This document shows positions 19,201 to 27,282 of a stretch of DNA of 64,000 nt, piece after piece. Under the pieces are notes generated by a model, which worked only from the letters and a program-made list of their open reading frames with translations, did no database searches and had not been told where the DNA came from. The DNA comes from Stentor coeruleus (lineage: Eukaryota; Ciliophora; Heterotrichea; Heterotrichida; Stentoridae): positions 1 through 64,000 of the forward strand of contig MPUH01000205.1 in NCBI GenBank assembly GCA_001970955.1. Reading direction: 5' to 3'. Numbering within the stretch: the first letter of the stretch is position 1; the number at the start of each line of letters is the position of its first letter. Made by a program: the position numbers and the translations under genes.

Positions 19201-20759
19201 GCTGCTTGGCGAAGGTAATCAAAACCTTGCTCGGTACTGAGTTTTTCATGTCTAAGCCAGGATCTTAAAAATGCTAACCCCCTGTCTAAAATATGTTTTT
19301 GGGTTTCATATTTGGCAAAACCTTTACAGAAATCTTCTTCGTTTATAATCTCAGAGTCTTTAATAACTCTAAAAAATGCTTGTTGTGCTTCAAGAGCTTT
19401 GATACGTCCACCACTATGTTCAGTTAGATAATTTACAAACTCATCTACATGGAGAAGTGGTCGTGAAGATGCTGCTTTGAAGATTTGTGATAAGTTATAC
19501 GAAGCTAAATAATTGCGAACTTTATCTAAAACATTGTCGCTAACTAAACCTGTATATGGCCTAAAAGCTTCAACAACAGGGGTTTCTTCATGACAATTGC
19601 TTAAGGTTTTAGAAATCTTCAATAGTTCAAGTACTGAGCATCCATTAGCTTCTTTTAAAAGGGCTTTTAACTGATGGATATTGACAAAAACACCACTTTT
19701 TTTCAGTATCCCCAAAAGTTCTGAAGGTTGGATATCAAGTCTTGGCCTCATTCCTGAACTTTGAGACATTTCTGTGATGACAAGTTTTTTCTCCCAAATA
19801 AGTTTTGCTATAGGTCTTAATGCTATACGTGAATAATTTTCAGTCATATCACTAGCAATTGAAGCATTACTCGATACTTTTGGCTTACATTCTCTGTTTA
19901 TACTATCTATAAAAACCTTATATCTTACCATTTTTCCTGTACCACTATTAGTCCATAAGACAAGTTTTTTTATTTCAGGTTCAGTTATGCTTGAGTCAAT
20001 ACTTGATATTACTCCACAAAAATCTGAGTATGAAAGAATACCACGATTTGTTTGATCACGGGATTGACAAGTTAGAGTGAGTTTAGGGATATTCCCTGAG
20101 ATTAAATCTAAAACTTTGTTGTTACAAAAGTTACCTGTGGATTGAGAATGTAGTACATGAGATTTACTTGATCCTGATTGGACTGATTGTGGACGCACAG
20201 TTTGTAGGTTTCTAACTGACATGGGCATAGAAATTTTTACTGAACGACATGAACTTGAACTTGACCTAGGCCTAGCTACTGTTGATTTAGGAGCTAGTTC
20301 TATTCCTAGATTATTTTGAAGCCAAGCTGCAGCTTGATCTGTAACTACAACTGTAGATCCAAAACTAGCCCAAGAAATAGCTACTAATCTATTCTTAACC
20401 CAAACAGTACCAACCATAGGGAAATCATGTCTAAAGTCCTGTTTTGTTTTATCTTTAAACTGCTCAATGGCAGTTTCTAGCATATTTCTAGCTTGATCCT
20501 GTTTAACCTTAAGATCTGTAGCCAACTTTGTCATATTAAGATCTGAGTGTGTTGATATGTTGCCTATAAAAGGCTTCAAAATCCCTTCTTCATATAAACA
20601 TGGCTTTAAACCTAAACTTGCAATTGGGATAAAAATAGGGACTTCATTTGATGTATATCCAAACTGCCCTAGTCCAGGAACTGTAACACCCATCCTACTT
20701 TTCATAGCTTTTGATATCTGCATCCCTAAAGCATTCCATACTTCACTACTCTGTGCCAT
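16230..20759 (-). CDS. giant EF-hand protein with N-terminal CCDC81-type HU domain
   Basis: A 1,509-aa protein and the longest gene in the window. Residues 1-160 look like the paired HU-type domains of CCDC81 (VPGLGQFGY..., FPMVGTVWVKNRLVAISW), which occur in centrosomal/ciliary proteins. The remainder is a long array of EF-hand units. Clear calcium loops are DVNKDGFVDMNDI (about residue 806), DVDFDGVISKEDL (about 966), DTDQSGKLSAVEF (about 1260) and DTNNDGQIDWQEF (about 1296); many others lack Ca ligands. It is likely a calcium-responsive structural protein of the basal body, axoneme or contractile cortex. The localisation is inferred, not shown. Convergent with the UCH gene, 39 bases apart. 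Confidence 0.85.
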   Translation of the reverse strand: MAQSSEVWNALGMQISKAMKSRMGVTVPGLGQFGYTSNEVPIFIPIASLGLKPCLYEEGILKPFIGNISTHSDLNMTKLATDLKVKQDQARNMLETAIEQFKDKTKQDFRHDFPMVGTVWVKNRLVAISWASFGSTVVVTDQAAAWLQNNLGIELAPKSTVARPRSSSSSCRSVKISMPMSVRNLQTVRPQSVQSGSSKSHVLHSQSTGNFCNNKVLDLISGNIPKLTLTCQSRDQTNRGILSYSDFCGVISSIDSSITEPEIKKLVLWTNSGTGKMVRYKVFIDSINRECKPKVSSNASIASDMTENYSRIALRPIAKLIWEKKLVITEMSQSSGMRPRLDIQPSELLGILKKSGVFVNIHQLKALLKEANGCSVLELLKISKTLSNCHEETPVVEAFRPYTGLVSDNVLDKVRNYLASYNLSQIFKAASSRPLLHVDEFVNYLTEHSGGRIKALEAQQAFFRVIKDSEIINEEDFCKGFAKYETQKHILDRGLAFLRSWLRHEKLSTEQGFDYLRQAAKSQNTISYDSWVQIMSNFDFNLYEASILFDNIDTKQDKFIDLSEWINKVYEEEGPLQSFKDTVIKYKIDKDDLLIKLNAQSKQRLTIEEMSDALRRMDPTLTVTNAVNMARSAAGSKGYIDVQDFLAQLSQQPEEFQGNWKEQILRKIQNKIKGNVDNLRKILEDADEKNTGKLELVKFQECIYKAGLGLDSIEIERLGRVLDRKSNLKVDINEFLDNLEGPNLPPQDPLKSTATRLQIFLKQNDLTTNQLLKKLGTRVSVDKFADFLRKKVQKKFSQELLDDVAEKFDVNKDGFVDMNDIISILNSKCYLDLATGNTYPTRPLTPNKAKDLIKDIRHALVQQKVNYYDAFQTFDTENLGVLSAKQFSEGLAKFIDLSEPIKHGLFAVIDKLGTGLITLESFLSVLKDNDIEPKPHKDSWNWENDTIEKIRKWIRNENLNVENAFRAFDVDFDGVISKEDLKVGLMTVLKLQTKECPSSKMDRLYKLMDTFKRNSIQLSDFKILFEENADIDWKKSAKQQLGLYLSRNYPNIKLAFEGVSELTGKIKLNQFVKWVENNQVLKGFNLTQQLLEKLFADLDPHRKAYITEDDWEHAFGQINYGDHCIKEIKDAVRSNFLDIRSAFDYFLSFHKSQPCSSMALQDFQQGISALVPQRFGANDIQTFWNTLWKVPFVDFQCFSKEFSDVKFLSTFTQSSKKSSNHSTPMSFTSYNSVSTTDPLKRLQSLIKASPNNIEEVFKNMDTDQSGKLSAVEFRKALRKLSLGLSARDIDQVMSRIDTNNDGQIDWQEFQKNFKVSETEKYTNGVAQGRIQKMRQNMHAYMLSPKDAFLQFDPNRVGVLDFPYFTKLVNRLCELSGEPVPAFTVLKDLYDIIDIRKDGVVDMREWLNTFKGDTKSWEDSKEFDDITRIISRNRKLIQITFDAMSRNGRIEINKAKEILGSVTRNLKISDEVWNKILGVAIKDGALDYKFMLEIYKDRSLMKQWHPRPIS

Positions 20760-20780
20760 TTAAATATTAAATTTTCATAT

Positions 20781-20927
20781 TTCGCCCTTATCAAAATTCA
20801 TATTTATCTCTAATCATAAAGCCATTACCTATTTATACTTTATACCATGTTAGGATCCATTTCACCCTTATCAAAATTCATATTTATCTCTAATCATAAA
20901 GCCATTACCTATTTATACTTTATACCA
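20781..20927. repeat. 67-nt tandem duplication, 80-nt period
   Basis: The block ccctta...ttatacca (20781-20847) recurs at 20861-20927 with one visible difference, without an N between. It lies just upstream of the EF-hand gene start. It may be a real duplication or another unmerged overlap. Confidence 0.75.
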
Positions 20928-20943
20928 ATGTTCAATTAAAAGA

Positions 20944-21468
20944 TTACCAAGGGCTAATATTTACACTGATTTTATGCCCATGTGGACTTAATATTGAATC
21001 TTCCATTTTTGTATAATTATCTCGATAAACTGCTCGGATAAGCTTATTTGGTGTAGAAAACCCAGAATGTGTTTCGGAAATATTAACAGCTTTTCCTTCA
21101 AGATTAAAAGAAACTTTTGGCTCTTCTGGTTCTTTCCATAATGAGGAATTTGATGGGATTATTAGTTGTGGATAAGTTATAAGACGTTTGTTATATCCAG
21201 AGGGTTTTGAAGCTTCAACGATTTTAAATGTTTTTTTTATGATAAATGATGGGGACTTTGAAAATGATATACGTACTCGGGATGGTTTTGGATTTTTTTC
21301 TAAGGATTTACGTGTGTTTATCATTTGAATGCCTTGTTTGTATCGAGATGCGAAATGGGATGGTTTGTTGGATTGGATTGTCATGGGACTTTCGTTATTT
21401 AAGAATTGGGAAGGGTCTGAGATAAGGTGTTTGGTACTGTTGGAACGAAGTTTAATTGACACTTTCAT
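20944..21468 (-). CDS. basic low-complexity protein, unrecognised
   Basis: A 174-aa protein rich in Ser, Lys and Pro with several SP/TP sites (for example SRVRISFSKSPSF). It has no transmembrane segment and little predicted structure. Codon use is coding-like and the frame is uninterrupted. It lies upstream of the EF-hand gene on the same strand. It may be a cytoskeletal or basal-body accessory protein, but that rests only on composition. Confidence 0.6.
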   Translation of the reverse strand: MKVSIKLRSNSTKHLISDPSQFLNNESPMTIQSNKPSHFASRYKQGIQMINTRKSLEKNPKPSRVRISFSKSPSFIIKKTFKIVEASKPSGYNKRLITYPQLIIPSNSSLWKEPEEPKVSFNLEGKAVNISETHSGFSTPNKLIRAVYRDNYTKMEDSILSPHGHKISVNISPW

Positions 21469-21585
21469 TATAATATTAGATTTTTATATATAAAAGTATG
21501 ATGATTGATTAAAGATGAATTTAGAGGAGGAATGTTTTATCTCTGGCTTAAATGCATTAGCATTATTTATTAGTATTATTAGGAA

Positions 21586-22090
21586 TTATCGCTCACCATA
21601 TTTCTTCTTACAATCTTGGCCAATTATTTTTAAATTTTCTTTTAAGTTTTCTCTTATCTCTTTATATTTTAGACAGTCTTCTATGATGTGTTATTCATTT
21701 TCTATACAGTTTTGGCAAATGAGGAAATAACAATGCCTAGGACGATTTAATCCAGTTCGTAAAATGAATATTCTATATAGTTTTGGCAAATGAGGAAATA
21801 ACAATGCCTAGGACGATTTAATCCAGTTCGTAAAATGAATATTAAAGCTATTGCTCTTTTCCCATTTGTGTTTAGCTTTATGCACATGTTCTTGTTTATA
21901 TTTTAATTTCCTTATGGAGTTTTTTTTTTGTCTTTATATTAATTTCACTCTCGTTTTGTCCTAATCCAAATTGTATTTTTGCATAACTGCTTTACATTTC
22001 TAGTTCCATGATAAAGATAAATTTCTTTCAATAAAGGCAATATTATTTGATACAAGGGAAATTTTAGTCTGTCACAGTAGGTTCCTAAGT
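21586..22090 (-). mobile_element. non-LTR (LINE) retrotransposon remnant, 3' end of ORF
   Basis: Minus-strand translation near 21590-21880 gives GKRAIALIFILRTGLNRPRH, CQNCIENE, a stop, then HIIEDCLKYKEIREN. The zinc-knuckle pattern CxxC...HxxxxC followed by YKEIRE is the hallmark of the C-terminal tail of LINE reverse-transcriptase ORFs. Homology upstream to about 22090 is weaker. The frame ends at 21586 and is followed by taatac-like repeats. Only a 5'-truncated, decayed end is present, with at least one in-frame stop, and it contains an internal 71-nt duplication (21701-21842). An antisense open frame at 21515-21730 is a shadow of it. Confidence 0.7.
21701..21842. repeat. 71-nt tandem duplication inside the LINE remnant
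   Basis: tctatacagttttggcaaat... (21701-21771) recurs at 21772-21842 with about one difference and no N. It duplicates the zinc-knuckle region of the LINE fossil. Confidence 0.8.
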
Positions 22091-23029
22091 AACAGTAGTT
22101 ATGCATGATGGGGGCGTGGTTTTCAGGGTCTAGGTGAGTTTCACTAATAAGACTGTTATAATTATGATAAAGCTAAAAAATTATAACACACAATTTTTGT
22201 TGCCTCTAGACTTGATAATAATATATTCTTTTAAGTAAAGATGAAAATATAAAATAGATCAGAGGATATTGAGAATTGCGTATGCAGAAAAGTAGTTCGG
22301 AATATGATGATTTATGGTATTTAGGTTTGTTTGAGAAAATTATGTTTTAATATATTTTAATTTGGCAGATAAAGCAATCTATAATTTTTTATGGCTAACA
22401 GAATTAATGCTATAGGTTTTGATATGTATTGAGAAAAATATGCGGGGTTTAAATATTATAAATTCGCGGTATTATAATTTTTTTTTTTAGATATGATATA
22501 GATGATAGAATACAATTATATTCGATAATTTTGCTGAGGATTTTTTAGTGATTTTATTATTTTTCTTTTATGATTTATATAATAGAGATAACTTGATTAT
22601 AATAACTACTTTGCATTAAAGTTTAAATTATCAACATTTATCATACAAACTAAAAAAGTATAATCATTTAATCCTTTCTAAACTATTCCTATTTTTTACT
22701 AAACTTTTTTCGCCTATTTTATCTTAATTATTACGCATTTTTCTTTTAACTTGTCACATAATTTTTCCTTGTTTTTTTTTTTCATCGTAAACACTATAGC
22801 AGCCCTGATTAAATCAATCATTTCAAACTCTTTTTTAATACCTAATTCACTTCCTCTAGTAATCAAAGTAATACAATCGAACTATATCAGACTATAATCC
22901 TCAAGCCAGCATATTTTATCAAAATGCTTTACAATCTAATTATATCAAAAATTTCCCTATAAATAAACTTTTTAACTTATATAAAAACTATCAAAAATTG
23001 ATAATTTTTCCAAAAAATCGCCTTTTAAT

Positions 23030-23340
23030 AGTATAATCCATATATTCATTCTGTCTTAACCTTGTATCAGATTCATTAAAAACTTCAGGATTTTTGCTAA
23101 GTTTTCGCCGTCCTAAAAATAAGCTTCTTTTTTTTGAACTTTCAAAGCTGCTTTCCTCTACGATTCTTCTATTAAATCCAGCTTTTTTGAAAATTTATCC
23201 CAAAAGCTTTTAAATCCATTTTTTATCAATCATTTAGTTATCATATAAACTTTGATATCACTTTTATACACAGCTTTACTTTTGTCAAAGAAAATCCCTC
23301 TATCACATATATAAACATAAAAAAAAGATTCCATATTAAG
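23030..23340 (-). pseudogene. possible decayed gene fragment, unrecognised
   Basis: Minus-strand frames starting near 23330 read MESFFYVYICDRGIFFDKSK and, after a frame change, FKKAGFNRRIVEESSFESS, continuing open to a stop near 23010. Composition is coding-like, but no family is recognised and no 15-nt intron joins the two blocks. A second open piece, about 22690-22900, reads ITRGSELGIKKEFEMIDLI. They may be parts of one relic. Confidence 0.3.
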
Positions 23341-23402
23341 CAATTACATACAAATGATACAAATGATTTCCATAATCCATAATTTTAGCTCTAAATCCAG
23401 TT

Positions 23403-23933
23403 TTAGTCCGGATTTGATTTATTCATGAGCTTTTTAAAGTGCTCTGTATCATATTCAGAGTTTACAGTGTGTTGATTGAGCTCCTTAAGCATAAATTTGT
23501 TGAAATCTATAATTTTTTGATACTTTTTCTCCAAATCAGCAACGGTTTCTTCCATTCTGATATGAGCAGACTCTAATAAACGAATTTTCACAGCCATATC
23601 ACTGCTAAAATTAACTTTTTTTCTAGAAGGAATTTCACTAAAACAGCAGATTTTCCCTAAAAGATAAGGTTTATTTTTCTGGAAATAGGCGTGGCTGAAG
23701 GTAATTGTGTCATTAGTCACTGTTTTAGTGAACAAGAGCATTTTGAGCTTTTTTCGGAATTTTTTAATATTAATATCAGGGAAATAGTTGGAAAGTATTC
23801 TTTGCTCAAACTCTAGGAGATCTTTTATAATGAATTTTGACCCATCTGTGGTCCAGCAAATTATACTCTCTAACGTTGAGTTACTGAGGATCTTATATAG
23901 GGACTTGATAAACTTGGAAGCAGTCCTGTTCAT
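23403..23933 (-). CDS. divergent heat-shock-factor-type DNA-binding protein
   Basis: A 176-aa protein. Residues about 5-100 fit the HSF winged-helix domain: FIKSLYKILSN, then IICWTTDGSKFIIKDLLEFE, then ILSNYFPDINIKKFRKKLKM, and FSHAYFQKNKPYLLGKI. The recognition-helix segment reads IKKFRKKLKMLLF where HSFs usually have FSSFVRQLNMYGF, so DNA specificity may have changed. Residues about 115-160 form a coiled coil in the position of the HSF trimerisation region. It is short, with no activation domain. Probably a nuclear transcription factor, with unknown target. Confidence 0.78.
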   Translation of the reverse strand: MNRTASKFIKSLYKILSNSTLESIICWTTDGSKFIIKDLLEFEQRILSNYFPDINIKKFRKKLKMLLFTKTVTNDTITFSHAYFQKNKPYLLGKICCFSEIPSRKKVNFSSDMAVKIRLLESAHIRMEETVADLEKKYQKIIDFNKFMLKELNQHTVNSEYDTEHFKKLMNKSNPD

Positions 23934-24927
23934 AGTAATTTATTTCCATTAGAAATTCTATTTCAACTTAAAAACCATGTAATTTTATTTAAAAACACTC
24001 ACATAAACCTATACAAACTTAATAAATTCTAGTATTTACTTTTTCGTATATTTTCAAACTACCATTCACAAATAATATTTATTACCATTCTGTCATTAGG
24101 GAAATGCTACTAATAACTGTTTTGTATATTTTCCCACCTTGAAATGCTTCATAAGTTCTGCCTAATTAAAAATGATTCAGAAAAAAAAACAGAACTTTAA
24201 ATCTAAAAATATTTTTTTTCTTATATCCAAAGCTCTCCTTCTATATAGTATATTTTTTCATCATTCAACTCTTTAATATCTCAATTGCCCTTATTTACCA
24301 TCATCAATATAAAAATTCTGCTAATTATCGTAAAGTATGTCGTAAGCAAAAGTTTATCAACAAAAGGTAATTTCAAGTTAACCTTTTAAATTTTTGAAGA
24401 TATCATAAAAGTAAACTGATTTTTTATAGCCTAAATAACCTAATTATTTAACCTAGTAATAATTTTATCCAGAGATTATTTTTGTTGTTTTTTTCCCATA
24501 AAATTCAAAAATATGTAGTGTGATATTTTTTGTTCTGTTCCGCAGAAGAATATGGGTCTTTGCTTTACTCCATAAGCCTCCAATAGTATTAATATGCACT
24601 CCTATCATTGGATCCTTGAAGTATTTATTATAATTCACTATTCCATTAGCATAATTAAATTCCTCCTCATTTTCTAGTCTTGAATAACCACGCCAAAGGA
24701 ATTTAAATTCTATGGATTGGGTGTAGACAGGCTAGATTTAATAAAACTAGATTCCTGAAATACATCCCATTTATGAAAAGAGTAATTTTTTAAACCAATG
24801 CTTATGATATAAATAATAAAATATTAATATCCCACAATTAATAATATATATTTATAATTTAACTTAAGTATAATATATACAAGCATCTTAAAATTTCATA
24901 TAACTTGCCATTTTAAAAAATAACTAA
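23934..24927. other. intergenic with a transposase fossil
   Basis: AT-rich between the HSF-like gene and the HExxH gene. The only structure seen is the Merlin-like transposase fragment at 24475-24716. Confidence 0.55.
24475..24716 (-). mobile_element. Merlin/IS1595-type DNA transposase remnant
   Basis: One minus-strand frame reads FLWRGYSRL, then KYFKDPMIGVHINTIGGLWS, then ILLRNRTKN and HIFEFYGKK before a TAA. This is the C-terminal catalytic block of ISXO2/IS1595-like DDE transposases (Merlin superfamily in eukaryotes), whose signature is HxNTIEGxW. The catalytic Glu is replaced by Gly (NTIGG). The Asp expected before WRGY is also missing, and the N-terminal half is absent. No terminal inverted repeats were found. 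It is a dead fragment, here about 80 codons long. Confidence 0.7.
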
Positions 24928-26322
24928 CTAAGTAATTGATTTAAAAAATCCATAATGGCTAGTGCAAGAGAATACATAATACCCACTATCTCTTGAAAAT
25001 GAATACGGATGTTGACCTTCTCTCCGAGCTCTTTCTGTAATATTCTTCAATTCTATAACAAAATTTGGTTGATTTGTATTCCATGAGCTTTCATGTGTTA
25101 AAAAATCTGCACTTGAGCTATAAAGGAAATTAAATGGTAGAGGCAATATAAATTTTTCAAACCTAAATCCATCTTCTGGAATCATTTGAAAATTTCCTTG
25201 ATATAAAACTAAGTTTGATTTATTAGTATTATCTTGCCCGTTATAAATTCTTTTGTATATATGGCAAACTTCATGAAGCAAACATAAAAGTATTTTTGCC
25301 TCATTTATTTTGCTGTCAATACCATATTTATAAAAATCTGATATAAAAATAAACTCGTATATGCTAAAAGCATGTTTTAATTCAGGCATAAATGCATAGA
25401 AATTTGTCGTATTTTTAATAATATGCTCAACAGCATAATCTATCATGTTCATTCCTTCTTGTAAAGTTTTAAAAGGAGCATCTCCTATTTGCAATGCTTC
25501 ATCAATGAATTCTTTAAAAGCTTCTTTACAGGCTCTTGTATTTGTGATTGTTTTGAATATCTGTATATGTTTATCTGATAATGGTTTGAGATTTGCTTTC
25601 ATAAACTTCTTTACAAATTTTAAATCAATCATTCTCGAGTTAATAACTGTTAAAAGATTTGCTTTTATGTAGATTTTTTTTTCAACAGCTAAGTTCTCAA
25701 AAGCTTCAAAATTTGAAAACCATATTTTAAGATACTCAATAAGGATTTTTGTAAGAGAATTTGTAACGTGTGAAAAAATATTTGTTTTTATAGTGGAATT
25801 GTTCATCAGACAAAAGTAAGCAAAATTTATAATGAAATAATCATCATGCTTGATATTATAGTAAGTTGATGCTATTTCTTCAAAGTTTAATTGTAAAAAT
25901 GCATGATCTATTTTGACTGTTTCGATGTAAAGGTTTATTTCATAGTTTAGTGTTTCTGTTTGAAATTTTCCACTTTCGAGCTTGCTTAGAATATTATCGA
26001 AAAAAATAAAAAAATCTTGTATCAAATCCATGACTTTATAGTTATTCAAAAATGAGTCTTTTAAAATCTTTAACTGAATAGATAAAAAAGCTTCATACAT
26101 AGTCCGAGGATAGAAATTCTGAACTTTAATACTGTTGATAAACTTTTCTATTGCGCTTGATAAAGGCCACTTCGGTAAGTTATTAAACTGAAGGAACTCA
26201 AAAATTGTTTGTTTTAGGTTATGATTCCATATGATAGGGTTATCAACACGAGCACTCACTTCAAATAAACGATCTTTTAAACTCTCAATTTGATTAATTC
26301 GATCCAGATAAGATTGCTCCAT
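24928..26322 (-). CDS. helical protein with HExxH metallopeptidase-like motif
   Basis: A 464-aa protein that is mostly alpha-helical. Near the C-terminus, INEAKILLCLLHEVCHIYKR contains HEVCH (H350, E351, H354), the HExxH zinc-binding signature within a hydrophobic helix, as in gluzincin-type peptidases. A third ligand is not obvious; candidates are the acidic residues in PEDGFRFEKF. Residues 1-320 look like helical repeats. It has no signal peptide or membrane segment. Peptidase activity is inferred from the motif alone, and similar motif-bearing proteins in protists can be inactive. No family name is assigned. Confidence 0.65.
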   Translation of the reverse strand: MEQSYLDRINQIESLKDRLFEVSARVDNPIIWNHNLKQTIFEFLQFNNLPKWPLSSAIEKFINSIKVQNFYPRTMYEAFLSIQLKILKDSFLNNYKVMDLIQDFFIFFDNILSKLESGKFQTETLNYEINLYIETVKIDHAFLQLNFEEIASTYYNIKHDDYFIINFAYFCLMNNSTIKTNIFSHVTNSLTKILIEYLKIWFSNFEAFENLAVEKKIYIKANLLTVINSRMIDLKFVKKFMKANLKPLSDKHIQIFKTITNTRACKEAFKEFIDEALQIGDAPFKTLQEGMNMIDYAVEHIIKNTTNFYAFMPELKHAFSIYEFIFISDFYKYGIDSKINEAKILLCLLHEVCHIYKRIYNGQDNTNKSNLVLYQGNFQMIPEDGFRFEKFILPLPFNFLYSSSADFLTHESSWNTNQPNFVIELKNITERARREGQHPYSFSRDSGYYVFSCTSHYGFFKSIT

Positions 26323-27282
26323 TTATATGCCCCCCATTTATTAAATCTTGTAAGAAAAATAATTTTGTTTACAAACCAAAGCTTTTATAAAAGCAACTTT
26401 TGATATTTATCTATTTGATAAAATACATTATGAACTTTTAATTATAGCAATTTTGATAAAATTTACATTTTTTATAATTATTTTCCAACAAAATTCACTT
26501 TACTCTAACAAGATCATACAGAATCTTTTAACTAAACAAAATATCATGTTTTTCTTACTTTATAATTTCAGGTACGTCTATACTATCTTTTCTGTTATTA
26601 TTCATAATAAAATCTTACTTACAAAATAATCAGTATTTTAGTCTATGAAATACTATCCTAATCTAAAAATATAATAAACTATAATAATATAATCAGAGCT
26701 TAAATCTAATTTTTTTTTTTTAAATTAGCGCTGATTTCTTTTGAATTTCTAAGATATTTGATTTGAGTTCATATATCTGACTACTAAAGGAGACAAGTAT
26801 ATGGTTTTCAGCCTCATCATCAGATTTAAGAATTTCTGTATTTAAGTTTTCTATAATACGTGAGTATTTTTATTTAGAAATTAATTGTAATGAGCTTCTA
26901 ATCAACGATATTATAACTTATCATTATTTCAAAAAAAAATATTAAATAAAAAAAATGATTAATATTTTAAAAATCTTAGTTCATAAAGAACCTTGCAGTT
27001 ATTGAACTTCTTTATAATGGTCTTGGCCATAGATGACCAAAAATTCTTTTAGACTTTGACGATGNGGCCATAGATGACCAAAAATTCTTTTAGACTTTGA
27101 CGATGTTTTTTATGAAATATCGATTTTTAATCTTTTTATCTAAATTTTTTCTATAATAATTTTTTGTTTTTGTTAAAAAATAGTATAAAGTTTTGATGAA
27201 TGTGGAGTTTATTATGTGGAAAAAATGAGTTTTAAATATTTAAACATAATATTAAAATGAAAAACATTAGAAATAATATCAT
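26323..27282. other. intergenic: short coding-like fragment and N-join
   Basis: At about 26728-26880 the minus strand holds an open run ending AENHILVSFSSQIYELKSN...SALI and a stop, which may be a relic exon or small helical gene; confidence is low. The N-joined duplication is at 27025-27105. Otherwise AT-rich with nothing seen. Confidence 0.4.
27025..27105. repeat. N-joined 40-nt direct duplication (probable assembly artefact)
   Basis: 27025-27064 is repeated exactly at 27066-27105 around an N at 27065. Intergenic, so no gene is affected. Confidence 0.85.

Larger units (their letters stand above)
21469..23402. other. intergenic: LINE fossil and decayed coding fragments
   Basis: From low to high coordinates this holds the LINE C-terminal fossil (21586 to about 22090), AT-rich sequence, and two coding-looking minus-strand fragments (about 22690-22900 and 23030-23340). 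Nothing else was seen. Confidence 0.55.

Noticed and set aside
21515-21730. 71-aa plus-strand frame
   Set aside because: It is antisense to the LINE zinc-knuckle region and has no domain of its own.
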